This document shows, one piece after another, positions 51,888-60,355 of a DNA stretch of 64,000 nucleotides. Within the stretch, counting starts at the first letter, position 1; each line of letters starts with the position of its first letter. The notes beneath the pieces were generated by a model. That model saw nothing but the letters and a program-made list of their open reading frames with translations, searched no databases and was not told where the DNA came from. Both the position numbers and the translations under genes were made by a program. The stretch comes from Blautia parvula (GTDB lineage Bacteria; Bacillota; Clostridia; Lachnospirales; Lachnospiraceae), in assembly GCF_020215665.1 (NCBI RefSeq), contig NZ_CP084061.1, positions 3,766,501-3,830,500 on the forward strand, given 5' to 3'.

Positions 51888-52217
51888 ATGGCAAACCGAA
51901 CACGAAACTTTGTGCTGCGTGTCCCTGTGACGCCGGAAGAACGGGCCTTGATCCAGCAGAAAATGGCCCAGCTCCACACAAAGAACTTTTCCGCCTATGC
52001 CCGGAAAATGCTTATTGACGGGTATATCGTCCACATGGACACCAGCGACATCCGGGCGCAGACCGCCGAGCTGCAAAAGATCGGCGCCAATGTCAATCAG
52101 ATTGCCCGGCGTATCAACAGTACCGGGATTGTGTACGCGCAGGACATTGAGGACATCAAAGGAGCGCTGGCGAAGATATGGCAGTTACAAAGATACATCC
52201 TATCAAGTCAACGCTGA
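51888..52217 (+). CDS. mobC: MobC-type relaxosome accessory protein
   Basis: 109 residues, start at 51888 for GAAAGGATGGTGAAAAC. RNFVLRVPVTPEERALIQQK then a MobC signature (QTAELQKIGANVNQIARRIN, ...DIEDIKGALAKIW). It binds oriT with the relaxase. The relaxase gene should overlap its 3' end, and its first codons do (52178), but the rest of that gene is gone, so this MobC is probably an orphan. Confidence 0.85.
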   Translation: MANRTRNFVLRVPVTPEERALIQQKMAQLHTKNFSAYARKMLIDGYIVHMDTSDIRAQTAELQKIGANVNQIARRINSTGIVYAQDIEDIKGALAKIWQLQRYILSSQR

Positions 52218-52303
52218 AAAAGGCGCGGCTTTTGGGGCTATGCCGTTTCTCCGTTATGGATATGTGCCAAATCTGCTTGAAGTGTACAAAACTTCAAGTA
52301 TAA
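52178..52303 (+). pseudogene. Relaxase gene remnant, cut after ~16 codons
   Basis: ATG at 52178 encodes MAVTKIHPIKSTLKKA, the standard opening of Tn1549-type MobA/TraI relaxases, in the usual overlap with mobC. At about 52226 the frame changes to unrelated sequence (RLLGLCRFSVMDMCQI) and stops at 52301. The catalytic Tyr and HUH motif are absent. The junction marks the entry of the MerR-TrmO-GNAT cargo. Confidence 0.75.
52276..52298 (+). promoter_or_regulatory. MerR-type operator/promoter
   Basis: CTTGAAGT (52276-52283) and ACTTCAAG (52291-52298) are exact complements, followed directly by TATAAT. It lies 27 bases before the MerR gene and fits autoregulation. Confidence 0.7.
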
Positions 52304-52324
52304 TGATATACAAGAGGTGATAAG

Positions 52325-53137
52325 ATGTTTAGAATAGGTGAATTTTCAAAGCTGACACAAGTATCTATTCGTATGCTTCGATATTATGATGAAGTGGGGC
52401 TGTTGAAACCAGCAGAAGTCGATAAATGGACGGGACACCGAATGTACTCTGTAACTCAAATCCCCCGTCTGAACAGAATATTGTATTTGCGTGACAGTGG
52501 CTTTCTTGTTTCTGAAATTGCACTTGCGCTTGAAATGAATGATCGTTTACTTCTTGAAACCCTTGAAAAAAAACGATTAGAAATCGAGCAGACTATACAA
52601 AACGAGCAGGAGAAAATACGGAAAATTGCGATAGCAAAAAACGAGATACAAGAAAACAAAGGGGAACTTCATTACAATATTTCCATTAAGGCGATACCAG
52701 AGTATCAAGTGTTATCTTTGCGTAGAGTTGTTCCGACATATTACTCCGAGGGTGATTTATGGAATGAACTTTCTGCTTTTGCCAAAGAGCAGAAAATAGA
52801 AATGTCCAATCATACATTTTCCGTTTATCACGACACAGAGTATAAAGAACAAAATGTAGATATTGAGTTATGCGTTCCTGTAAATAAACCGTGTAAAAAT
52901 ATTGCTCCATTCTGTTTCCGCACGATTGAGCCTGTACCTGTTATGGCCTGCACGATGGTGTATGGTGATTTTTCAAATATCAAAGGAGCATATATTGCTT
53001 TTGCTGAATGGCTGCAAAAAAACAGTGAATATCAAATGTCCAATCCTATGCGCCAAATTGTGCATAGAGGGTCGTGGAATGAATGTAATCCGGCGAAGTA
53101 CCTGACTGAAATACAAATACCTTTGGAATTAAGGTAG
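52325..53137 (+). CDS. MerR-family regulator with GyrI-like effector domain
   Basis: 270 residues. N-terminal winged helix (FRIGEFSKLTQVSIRMLRYY, residues 2-21), a linking coiled coil (about 75-115), and a C-terminal ~150-residue GyrI/Bacterial-regulator effector-binding domain (SIKAIPEYQVLSLRRVV). This is the BmrR/TipA-like class that binds hydrophobic drugs. It lies upstream of trmO and a GNAT gene, and its own operator precedes it. AAGAGGTGATAAG gives the start. Confidence 0.9.
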   Translation: MFRIGEFSKLTQVSIRMLRYYDEVGLLKPAEVDKWTGHRMYSVTQIPRLNRILYLRDSGFLVSEIALALEMNDRLLLETLEKKRLEIEQTIQNEQEKIRKIAIAKNEIQENKGELHYNISIKAIPEYQVLSLRRVVPTYYSEGDLWNELSAFAKEQKIEMSNHTFSVYHDTEYKEQNVDIELCVPVNKPCKNIAPFCFRTIEPVPVMACTMVYGDFSNIKGAYIAFAEWLQKNSEYQMSNPMRQIVHRGSWNECNPAKYLTEIQIPLELR

Positions 53138-53238
53138 TAATGTCCTGCAAAAATGCAGGGCATTTTTATTTTCCCTCTTGTATCTCACATGATGTGAGGT
53201 ATTATACTGAACTCACAACGAAAAACAGGAGGTACGAT

Positions 53239-53715
53239 ATGAACGATTATCAATTAAAACCTATTGGAAAGGTAAAGAATGATCACAACGGAGCATTTAT
53301 AGAATTAGAGCCGGAATATATTCCCGGACTGCAAGCATTGGAAGGATTTAGTCATATCAATGTAGTGTGGTGGTTCAGTGATTGTGATAATCAATCAGAC
53401 AGAAAGATACTACAAACCGAACAGCCCTATAAAAATGCACCATCAGTAATGGGCGTTTTCGCCACAAGGTCGCCCGCCCGTCCTAACCCTATTGCTTTAA
53501 CAACATCAGAAATTATCAGTATTGATCTTAACAGGGGAATTATTCGGCTTACTTTTATTGACGCGAACGACAGCACTCCCGTATTGGATATAAAGCCATA
53601 TACGCCGAGTTTTGACAGAGTGGAGACCCCCGGCGTTCCCGTATGGTGCAGTGAATGGCCGAGAAGCACAGAAGCGTCCGGCTACTTTAATTGGGAACAA
53701 GTATTCAATTTCTAA
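53239..53715 (+). CDS. trmO: TrmO-type tRNA methyltransferase (TsaA)
   Basis: 158 residues from the ATG at 53239 (AGGAGGTACGAT). YQLKPIGKVKN at the start, LEGFSHINVVWWF, and GVFATRSPARPNPIALTTSE are the UPF0066/TsaA hallmarks. TrmO methylates the t6A37 base of tRNA-Thr using SAM. The protein is near the shorter end of the family. It sits between the MerR and GNAT genes; short TsaA proteins are often carried with such cassettes. Confidence 0.9.
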   Translation: MNDYQLKPIGKVKNDHNGAFIELEPEYIPGLQALEGFSHINVVWWFSDCDNQSDRKILQTEQPYKNAPSVMGVFATRSPARPNPIALTTSEIISIDLNRGIIRLTFIDANDSTPVLDIKPYTPSFDRVETPGVPVWCSEWPRSTEASGYFNWEQVFNF

Positions 53716-53724
53716 GAGGGCTTT

Positions 53725-54303
53725 ATGAAACTACAAGATTATATTCAGAACAAACCGATACTTGATACAGAAAGGCTCCTATTACGTCCTTTGCAGTATG
53801 ATGATATTGATGATTTGAAAGAATGGTTGGGTGACAAATCGTTGTATCAATATTGGGGGAAACGTCCCGGAAAAAGTGACTTAAACCCGGAATTGTTATT
53901 TCAAAAAAAGGAACGACCTACAAAGAGCTTTCATTGGGGAATTGTTTATAAAAAGGACAATAAAGTAATTGGTGAGATGTGGGTATATCTCATTGAAAAT
54001 GATCGTATGGCAAAGGTGGCGTTCCGGCTTTCCCCGATTTATCAAGGAAACGGTTTTATGGCAGAAGCATTAACTGAAGTAGTGATTTTCTGTTTTGAAA
54101 AAACAGAATTGCGACGATTATGGACTGATGTCCATGTTCTAAATATCGCGTCATATAAAACACTGGAAAAAGCAGGGTTTAAGCGTGAGGGACATATCCG
54201 CGACGGTAAAATGGTGAATACCTATTGCGATTACTATTTATATGGTATGACGAGAACCGATTATTATGAAACAAAGGGTATGGCACAGCTGCAAAACGGG
54301 TAA
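53725..54303 (+). CDS. GNAT N-acetyltransferase (RimJ-like)
   Basis: 192 residues. LDTERLLLRPLQYDDIDDLK opens the GNAT domain, RLSPIYQGNGFMAEALTEVV carries the acetyl-CoA loop, and ASYKTLEKAGFKREGHIRD is the conserved C-terminal motif. It acetylates an amine, probably of a ribosomal protein or a small molecule. It starts 9 bases after trmO and ends the plus-strand cassette. Confidence 0.92.
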   Translation: MKLQDYIQNKPILDTERLLLRPLQYDDIDDLKEWLGDKSLYQYWGKRPGKSDLNPELLFQKKERPTKSFHWGIVYKKDNKVIGEMWVYLIENDRMAKVAFRLSPIYQGNGFMAEALTEVVIFCFEKTELRRLWTDVHVLNIASYKTLEKAGFKREGHIRDGKMVNTYCDYYLYGMTRTDYYETKGMAQLQNG

Positions 54304-54440
54304 TAGAAAAACCGTTGTTGTGGTGACGGGATTTTCATGCGCCCAAACAAAATAAAGGTAGCCTACAGCAGCCCTCTTTTCATGCCACATTTACCGAGTA
54401 TGTACTATACCATGTAAATCAACTTCATAATACTTCTATA

Positions 54441-54473
54441 TTCGCCCGATTGGCCTACGACCTGCCGGGCGAA
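54441..54473 (+). terminator. Terminator in the gap after the GNAT gene
   Basis: TTCGCCCG (54441-54448) pairs with CGGGCGAA (54466-54473), followed by ATTTGTTGTTTT. The 54304-54632 gap also has a TACAGCAGCCCT word found inverted near 44405; no gene is supported. Confidence 0.6.
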
Positions 54474-54632
54474 ATTTGTTGTTTTCTGCGGTCTGCTCTA
54501 TACCCTGAAAATCATTTCAAAAAATTTCCCCAGAGGAGGCGTTTAGCGGGCAGGCAGACATCGTGTCCTCTCTAATCCTATTACGGATTTTTCTCCCACA
54601 AAGAAAGAATATGAGCCATTCCATATTACTTG

Positions 54633-55376
54633 TTACTCCCATCTGAAAAAGCGAAAAGACACACCGATACAAATGACAGCAAGTACCGCCATGACAATAA
54701 GCGGAACAAAAATATTTTCGATTGGAAGTCCTAACGAAGCAGCTTTCAAAATCTTTATCCCCTGTGTCAAAGGCAGAATATCCGCTATCTTTTGCAATGC
54801 ACTCGGCATTTCCTCATACGGCAGGGTTGCTCCAGAAAAAATAAGCATTGGGAAATAGAGCAGGCTTGCAATTACGCTCGCTGTCTGAGAGTTGGGAGAT
54901 ATTCCCCCAACCATCATTCCGATGCTGAATATGGAGAGCATTACCAATATATATCCGCCAAGGAAAGCAGGCAGAGAACCAAGCAGGTGGAAGCCAAAAA
55001 AGAGCGTTGATACTATATAGAGCAATGCAAGCGATGCAACGGAATAAATTATGTAAATCGCCACCTGCACCGTTAAAATCATTACGGGGCTGACAGGAGT
55101 GACCTTAAAGCGTTTCAATATCTTTCTGCTTCGGTAATCGGATACCACAAGAGGCAACCCCATAACGCCGCCTGAACAAATCGCAATCGTTGACAACGCT
55201 CCAAAGGACTGATCGAGAAATGTGTACTCTGCACCTTCAAAAGCTGGTTTGTCGCCGTAAATAACGCCAAGTATAATCAAAACCACGAGTGGAATACAGA
55301 TTGCAAATATGACCATGTTCATATCCCTCAGGGACAGTTTCATTTCGTTTTTCAGTATTGTTTTAAATGTTCTCAT
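54633..55376 (-). CDS. ABC-2 type transporter permease
   Basis: 247 residues with six predicted membrane segments. NEMKLSLRDMNMVIFAICIP at the start, SDYRSRKILKRFKVTPVSP in the cytoplasmic loop, and a C-terminal TLPYEEMPSALQKIADILPL stretch are typical ABC-2 exporters. Its start overlaps the ATPase gene by 14 bases. It likely exports a drug or lipid. Confidence 0.9.
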   Translation of the reverse strand: MRTFKTILKNEMKLSLRDMNMVIFAICIPLVVLIILGVIYGDKPAFEGAEYTFLDQSFGALSTIAICSGGVMGLPLVVSDYRSRKILKRFKVTPVSPVMILTVQVAIYIIYSVASLALLYIVSTLFFGFHLLGSLPAFLGGYILVMLSIFSIGMMVGGISPNSQTASVIASLLYFPMLIFSGATLPYEEMPSALQKIADILPLTQGIKILKAASLGLPIENIFVPLIVMAVLAVICIGVSFRFFRWE

Positions 55377-56097
55377 TTTCGCTTACCCCCTCGTCAGAAT
55401 ACCATAAGTACGCATCTTCAAATTTGTCATAAGGACTGCCTGCAATGGCTTCTTCTACTGTTCCATAAAAGACGGCTTTCCCCCTTTTTAGTATGCAGAT
55501 TGTGTCGCATAATGCTTCTACCTCATCCATAAAATGCGAGGTCAGAAAAATGGTCAGTCCTTTTTCTTTGAGGTCAGATAAGATTTTCCATACCTCTCGT
55601 CTGGCTTTTGCGTCAAGCCCCGTGGTCAGCTCGTCCAGAAAAACAACTTTAGGCTGCGGTATCAAAGCCAAAACAATAAACAGCTTTTGCCGCTGTCCTC
55701 CTGAAAGCTCCTTTACCATACTTTTTGCTTTATCAAAGATGCCAAACTGTTTCAGAAGTTCCCCATAATCTGCAGCATTCTTATAGAGTGACTGTGTTAC
55801 TTCGCACAATTCGGAAACCGTCACTTTATCTTGATAATTCGCTTCCTGGAATTGAACACCGACATTTTCAAAAAGCTGTTTTCTTTGCAGGAGTGGGTCC
55901 ATCCCTAAAATGGAAACCGTACCTGCATCGGGTTTTCTTGTGCCTAACATACATTCGATTGTGGTGCTTTTTCCTGCACCGTTTGCCCCAAGCAACCCGA
56001 AGACCGAACCTTGTGTTACTGACAAATCCAGGCCCTGCACGGCATTCAATCTGCCATAAGATTTTGAAAGTTGTTTTACGCTGATGATTTCTTCCAT
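55363..56097 (-). CDS. ABC-2 transporter ATPase (drug-export type)
   Basis: 244 residues from ATG at 56097 (AGGAGGACAGGTTG). Walker A LLGANGAGKSTTIECM, signature LSGGQRQKLFIVLAL, Walker B VVFLDELTTGLD (the usual Glu is followed by Leu rather than Pro), H-loop LTSHFMDE. DrrA/CcmA-like. It is controlled, I infer, by the double-MerR protein whose site lies at 56153-56172. Confidence 0.92.
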   Translation of the reverse strand: MEEIISVKQLSKSYGRLNAVQGLDLSVTQGSVFGLLGANGAGKSTTIECMLGTRKPDAGTVSILGMDPLLQRKQLFENVGVQFQEANYQDKVTVSELCEVTQSLYKNAADYGELLKQFGIFDKAKSMVKELSGGQRQKLFIVLALIPQPKVVFLDELTTGLDAKARREVWKILSDLKEKGLTIFLTSHFMDEVEALCDTICILKRGKAVFYGTVEEAIAGSPYDKFEDAYLWYSDEGVSENENI

Positions 56098-56152
56098 CAA
56101 CCTGTCCTCCTTTTTCGTTTTTACTACATTATTTTAGCAGTTCAAAAAAGGT

Positions 56153-56172
56153 TGGTGTAAAGGTGGAGGGTT
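56153..56172 (-). promoter_or_regulatory. Operator 1 of the double-MerR regulator
   Basis: TGGTGTAAAGGTGGAGGGTT (plus-strand reading) matches 18 of 20 bases of 56966-56985. It lies just upstream of the ABC-2 ATPase gene with a TAAAAT -10 further on, and overlaps the MerR stop. Confidence 0.7.
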
Positions 56173-56920
56173 AGGAAAATATACTTTTCATATCATTAAG
56201 AATGCCTATCATTTTCTTGGCATTTTCCGCTGCCTTTTGCAATGAGATAATCAGTCTGTCGCATACGGATATAATATCCGTATCGTCTTTTGGAGTATTA
56301 AGTACCCGTTTTATATTGGTATGAGGGTCGTCTGAGAGCGCATGGAGCATACGCAGGATTGCTTCCAATGAATAATTGGCACACCGAAGTGATCTTATTA
56401 TTTTTAATCGCTTTATGTCTTCGTCTGTGTAATAGCGATAGCCATTTTGTTTACGTTTTATTCGCATCAGCCCGTTTAGTTCCCAATTTCGGAGTGTATC
56501 CATGGAAATATTCAGATATTCCGAAACTTCTTTACGTTTCAAGCAAAGCGGCGGTGTTTCGGATATTGCTCTTCCCTCTAAAATCTGCCGTGTTATAGCA
56601 ATGGCTTCTTCCGCATTTCTTACTTCCTTTTGTATCTGACTCAGATATTCATTTGCCAAAACAAGTGCTTGATCAAAGTCTTTCTTTGCTGAAACCTTAA
56701 CCGTTTCCACAATCTTTTTTCTCAGTCCGTTCTGAAGGACCTCTATTTGAAATGCGGTACGGGCAAGCCGAAACTGTTCGATATGAAAATCGGTAAATAC
56801 ACGATAACCGTTTGCTTTACGTTCTGCCTTTGGTATCAATTCCCATTCTTCATAAAGCCGTACAGTATTCGGATGTATGCCTATAATCTTTGCTACTTCC
56901 GAAGTAGTATATGTATTCAT
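56171..56920 (-). CDS. Regulator with two MerR DNA-binding domains
   Basis: 249 residues from ATG at 56920 (GGAGGTGGTTACAA). MerR-type winged helix 1 (TTSEVAKIIGIHPNTVRLYE, residues 4-23) and a second full one in the middle (LKRKEVSEYLNISMDTLRNW, about 124-143; NGYRYYTDEDIKRLKIIRSL). A coiled coil joins them and another closes the protein. Two complete HTH units in one chain are unusual. It precedes an ABC-2 exporter, and a shared 20-base site lies before both units. Confidence 0.88.
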   Translation of the reverse strand: MNTYTTSEVAKIIGIHPNTVRLYEEWELIPKAERKANGYRVFTDFHIEQFRLARTAFQIEVLQNGLRKKIVETVKVSAKKDFDQALVLANEYLSQIQKEVRNAEEAIAITRQILEGRAISETPPLCLKRKEVSEYLNISMDTLRNWELNGLMRIKRKQNGYRYYTDEDIKRLKIIRSLRCANYSLEAILRMLHALSDDPHTNIKRVLNTPKDDTDIISVCDRLIISLQKAAENAKKMIGILNDMKSIFS

Positions 56921-56965
56921 TTGTAACCACCTCCGTTCTGTTAAGCATACCATATATAAAAAGTA

Positions 56966-56985
56966 TGGTGTTAAAGTGGAGGGTT
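56966..56985 (-). promoter_or_regulatory. Operator 2 of the double-MerR regulator
   Basis: TGGTGTTAAAGTGGAGGGTT lies 46 bases before the regulator start and matches 18 of 20 bases of 56153-56172, implying self-control. Confidence 0.7.
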
Positions 56986-57123
56986 TATTATAGCAAAATT
57001 TCTTTGTATTCGCAAATATGCCAACGCCGACAAATGGTTCAACTCACAAGTCCACTGATTCTGTATCTTTGCATCTGGCTCGGATTCAGCCCATGGAAAC
57101 AGGCCCCTCAAGGCGCAAAAAAA

Positions 57124-57147
57124 CGGTGCAATCATCAGACTGCACCG
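57124..57147 (-). terminator. Terminator after the 221-residue backbone gene
   Basis: CGGTGCA (57124-57130) and TGCACCG (57141-57147) pair; on the minus strand TTTTTTTG follows. It ends the backbone operon that runs down from beyond 59 kb, just before the cargo. Confidence 0.85.
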
Positions 57148-57162
57148 CTTTTTCATTCTACT

Positions 57163-57828
57163 TTAGAACATTGGATCAGAAGCGTATTCTGCTTCTCCCT
57201 GATTCTCCTGATACTGCGGGTTTTCCTGTGCCTGTGCTGTTCGCTGGCTGCCCGGATGATATTGGTTTGCATACCATGCACCCAGCCATGCTGAATAGTG
57301 CAGTCTTGTCGTAAGCAGCAGTTCACTGAATGTTTCAAATGTCATACTGACTGCCACATGATTTTCCGGCTTGCTTCCGAACTTGGGAACGATTAAACCT
57401 TTCTGATCTGTTTCACCAGGCCCGCTGTCCGCTACAAACAAGAAATCCGATTTGCTTCCTGCCAATAGCTGTGCTGTTCTGGACAGGCTTTTTCCATCTG
57501 CCCGAGAACGCCCGTATTTTGCAAGCTTTTCGGCAGAAGTGCCACCTAGGCACTGATAAAGCGGTGTTTTTTCCCCACTTGTCTTCTTATTCTTCAGCAG
57601 ATAACGAAGTTCCCCGCCTTCCAGCTTGCGGCATAATTCCAGAAACTCGTCCACCGCAATGTAAATATGGATGTTGTTTGTCTGCCGTTGTCCAATCGGA
57701 CGGCTCAGATCGTAGGTCGCAAAAGCAAGATGGATTCTCCCAATCTCAAAAGCGTCATTCAGGCTCTCCACAAAGCAGTTGCGAGCATCCTTTCGGATAA
57801 TCTGATGCTGGTTACGATCCTCATTCAT
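57163..57828 (-). CDS. Hypothetical element protein, 221 aa
   Basis: An alpha/beta protein (RKDARNCFVESLNDAFEIGR, ...HIYIAVDEFLELCRKLEGGE) with a GPGETDQKGLIVP loop and a Gln/Asn-rich tail (QENPQYQENQGEAEY). I do not recognise it. The ATG overlaps the YkgJ gene stop by 8 bases. Confidence 0.6.
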   Translation of the reverse strand: MNEDRNQHQIIRKDARNCFVESLNDAFEIGRIHLAFATYDLSRPIGQRQTNNIHIYIAVDEFLELCRKLEGGELRYLLKNKKTSGEKTPLYQCLGGTSAEKLAKYGRSRADGKSLSRTAQLLAGSKSDFLFVADSGPGETDQKGLIVPKFGSKPENHVAVSMTFETFSELLLTTRLHYSAWLGAWYANQYHPGSQRTAQAQENPQYQENQGEAEYASDPMF

Positions 57829-58552
57829 TTGCTCTACCGCCTTCCTTTATGGGCGCCATCTGCAGCAGTGCAGTGATTTCCCGGACATTCTTTTCAAACT
57901 GCGGCAGAAATTCCTGATCAGTTTCATAATGCAGATATAAGCCGACAAAAGCCGCTGTCCATGACAGCTCCATGATACGCCCACTGGCCGTCTTTTCCGC
58001 TTCACGGAAAAACTGCCCGAATTCCATGATTGCCTGCTGCCACTTGACAAAAAACTCATCCTCCAGTGACATTCCAAACTCTCCAAGCCATTCCCGCACC
58101 GTATGGGTTTCAGCATTATCACCGCACCCAGGATTGGTAAAAATATACTGTATCTGGCTTGCTGAAATTTTCTCTGAAGGATTTGAATCCTTTTCAAACA
58201 TCAGGCATCTTCCTATCGGGAACAGAGCACATACCGCCGGTTTTGCCTTATGGACAGAGCATTTTCTGTCTTTCAGCAGCGGGCATCTTTTTATGGATCC
58301 ACGGGGCTTCAATCTAACTATGGGCATACGGGAATCGCAGCCGACATAAGTTTCGCAGTAGGTTTTAAACAGTTTTGCGGTCGTTATCCCAAGCTCCTTT
58401 GCCATGTTATAGATATCTCGCGGCGTCAAAAGGATATCCTCCCGATTGATGCAGCATTTGCCGCACATGGTGCAATGAAACGGAAACGGCTCATCCACAC
58501 CGATTTTCATTGCCTCAAAATTGTCTACGATATTTTTTAATCTTTCATCCAT
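57821..58552 (-). CDS. YkgJ-family cysteine-cluster protein 1
   Basis: 243 residues. FHCTMCGKCCINREDILLTP (residues 24-43) and CPLLKDRKCSVHKAKPAVCA with CALFPIGRC form the CxxCxxCC...C cluster of YkgJ/UPF0153 proteins, which bind zinc or an Fe-S cluster. The remainder is helical. The function of this family is unknown. A related gene lies next to it (58626). AGGAGGAAATACC gives the start. Confidence 0.82.
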   Translation of the reverse strand: MDERLKNIVDNFEAMKIGVDEPFPFHCTMCGKCCINREDILLTPRDIYNMAKELGITTAKLFKTYCETYVGCDSRMPIVRLKPRGSIKRCPLLKDRKCSVHKAKPAVCALFPIGRCLMFEKDSNPSEKISASQIQYIFTNPGCGDNAETHTVREWLGEFGMSLEDEFFVKWQQAIMEFGQFFREAEKTASGRIMELSWTAAFVGLYLHYETDQEFLPQFEKNVREITALLQMAPIKEGGRANE

Positions 58553-58575
58553 GGTATTTCCTCCTAAAAATAATT

Positions 58576-58598
58576 AAGGCGCCGGATTCCGACGCCTT
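58576..58598 (-). terminator. Hairpin between the two YkgJ genes
   Basis: AAGGCGcCGG and its complement pair with one mismatch around a 3-base loop; a short T-rich run follows on the minus strand. Partial termination is likely. Confidence 0.55.
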
Positions 58599-58625
58599 GT
58601 TGTTGTGTCATACTGACTTGAAAAT

Positions 58626-59306
58626 TTAGTTGTCTTTGTCATCCGCCATTTTGCGCAGAACCTCCAGCAGCTTATCGTTATTGTTTTTAAACTGTGGAAG
58701 GAAAGACTTATCCAGATCGTAATCCGAATACTTGTAGAAAAGGAACATCATCACGGCCCTTGTCCGGTTATGCTCAGGAATCTTCTTCAGTAATTTTTCT
58801 ATCTCCTGTGCTGAACCGATATCCGTGTTCAAAAATTCAAAATCCTGTTTACTACAGCGCTTTTGAATCCATTTTTTCACGGACATCTGCGGACCCGAAT
58901 AGTGATGTGGCTGCTCCATACTGAGATACTGTTCATACCCGCCAAGTTCATATGGTCCGACAGCAATGGGATATGTACGGCACGCCCGCGGATGAACAGA
59001 ATGAATCGTACACCGATTATCCTTCAGAAAAATGCACGCATCATCCGCTCCAACCGTTTTCAGCATAAATACCGTATATCCGTTTTCACTAAGTAAGACA
59101 GGCTCTGCGTAGGCAGCAAGCACATCTTCCACACAGCTCACGTTTTCACCTTTGTCCCTCAGATGTTTGGCAAGCCGAAAAGCATCCAGACTCTCCAGCG
59201 GCACGCTTTCCCTGACATGCCGGCAGCAAGCGCCGCACATCCTGCACTTGAATGGAAATCGGTCTGACAGATTGACAGGAACCATTTTTGTCATGAATTC
59301 TTTCAT
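58626..59306 (-). CDS. YkgJ-family cysteine-cluster protein 2
   Basis: 226 residues from ATG at 59306 (GAGGAGGACGT). PFKCRMCGACCRHVRESVPL and CIFLKDNRCTIHSVHPRACR with RACRTYPIAVG are the same cluster as in the neighbour, and both end in a similar helical part (KSFLPQFKNNNDKLLEVLRK; the other has FLPQFEKNVREI). The two may have arisen by duplication. Function unknown. Confidence 0.82.
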   Translation of the reverse strand: MKEFMTKMVPVNLSDRFPFKCRMCGACCRHVRESVPLESLDAFRLAKHLRDKGENVSCVEDVLAAYAEPVLLSENGYTVFMLKTVGADDACIFLKDNRCTIHSVHPRACRTYPIAVGPYELGGYEQYLSMEQPHHYSGPQMSVKKWIQKRCSKQDFEFLNTDIGSAQEIEKLLKKIPEHNRTRAVMMFLFYKYSDYDLDKSFLPQFKNNNDKLLEVLRKMADDKDN

Positions 59307-59319
59307 ACGTCCTCCTCGC

Positions 59320-59532
59320 TTACCAGATATCCCGGCACGGAACAAACTCCACAACGGTATCTTCGGCAATCGGCGTATCCGGCTCTCCATCAAACTCATT
59401 GTTGTATTTCGTACAAATATTCGGTTTCCAGCCTTTGCGTGGATCCACATCCACATACAGCCGGCCTTCCGATTCATAAACCGGTCTGTCCCAGCTGTCG
59501 CGCCCTTTATAGTTCAATATCAGTTTCTTCAT
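59320..59532 (-). CDS. Small element protein, 70 aa
   Basis: MKKLILNYKGRDSWDRPVYE, ...VDVDPRKGWKPNICTKYNNE. This compact beta-rich protein resembles small domains of mobile-element polyvalent proteins. No role known. AGAAAGGATACAATC is the ribosome site; the gene lies 13 bases before YkgJ 2. Confidence 0.6.
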   Translation of the reverse strand: MKKLILNYKGRDSWDRPVYESEGRLYVDVDPRKGWKPNICTKYNNEFDGEPDTPIAEDTVVEFVPCRDIW

Positions 59533-59552
59533 GATTGTATCCTTTCTGCGCC

Positions 59553-59930
59553 CTACAGGCGCCCCAAATCAGCTTTTTCCTTTTCAAACGCAATCTCCTC
59601 AAACCCGAACCGGTCGCAGAAGTAAAACCTGCTTTCCTTTTCAGAACGGATGACCTCGACTACATCCGACATGGTCATAGACCGTCCACGGAAGCCTTCC
59701 GGATGCGATACGTTAAAACGTACATATACCGCTTCCAGTTCGGCAAGTTCTTGATCCATTTTGTTTTTGGCATTCCGAGACACAGCGATGTCCAGATCCC
59801 CGCTGAATACTGCTTCGTAAATCTCAGCCGGAACATGTCCGCCGCTTGCCGCCCGGATGCTTCTCAAATCGCTGAATATCAAGTATCTGTTTTCCGGTTC
59901 CGGGATGATTTGATACAACGTGATTTTCAT
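59553..59930 (-). CDS. YodL-like protein
   Basis: 125 residues. Opening YQIIPEPENRYLIFSDLRSI, ...LEAVYVRFNVSHPEGFRGRS, MTMSDVVEVIRSEKESRFYF and CDRFGFEEI match the YodL domain (PF14191) common in Firmicute ICEs, usually as part of long multidomain proteins. Here it stands alone. Function unknown. Confidence 0.78.
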   Translation of the reverse strand: MKITLYQIIPEPENRYLIFSDLRSIRAASGGHVPAEIYEAVFSGDLDIAVSRNAKNKMDQELAELEAVYVRFNVSHPEGFRGRSMTMSDVVEVIRSEKESRFYFCDRFGFEEIAFEKEKADLGRL

Positions 59931-60355
59931 GATGGTATCCCCCTTTCTACGCAGAGCTCATCTGTCTTCAAGAGCTGCAGACAGTATGGGAGTATACAAT
60001 CTCCTTCCCCTGGGAAGATATTGTTCGCATCCGGTAAGATGACCCGCAAAACCTTGCGCCCGGTTTCCTCATACTCATCCAAGCGCACATCGCAGTCTTC
60101 ATAAATTCCGGAAACCATATCTCCAGACTGGAAGCGTTCTCCAGACTGAACTCTTAGCCCCAAAGTATTGAGGATTCGTCCAATCTCTTCCGTCGGCAAA
60201 AAAAGTACCATTTGGAAATCCAAGTGCCCATAGCGTTCCAGCCCGTGGGTGTGGGCATTGCACATATAGGGCAAAAAGTCTGTTTCTACCTCACCACATT
60301 CATCACAGGCGCCATTGGCCACCAGATGGATGAGCCAGTCAATTTTCTGATCCAT
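59927..60355 (-). CDS. DUF4262-like protein
   Basis: 142 residues. CNAHTHGLERYGHLDFQMVL (residues 32-51) is the DUF4262 signature. The N-terminal CDEC suggests metal binding. Its stop and the YodL start overlap by 4 bases. Frequent in Firmicute elements; function unknown. Confidence 0.72.
   Translation of the reverse strand: MDQKIDWLIHLVANGACDECGEVETDFLPYMCNAHTHGLERYGHLDFQMVLFLPTEEIGRILNTLGLRVQSGERFQSGDMVSGIYEDCDVRLDEYEETGRKVLRVILPDANNIFPGEGDCILPYCLQLLKTDELCVERGIPS

Noticed and set aside
44400-54378. TACAGCAGCCCT near 44405 (inverted) and near 54365 as transposon ends
   Set aside because: Only 12 bases match, they are not at clear gene junctions, and no transposase lies between them.
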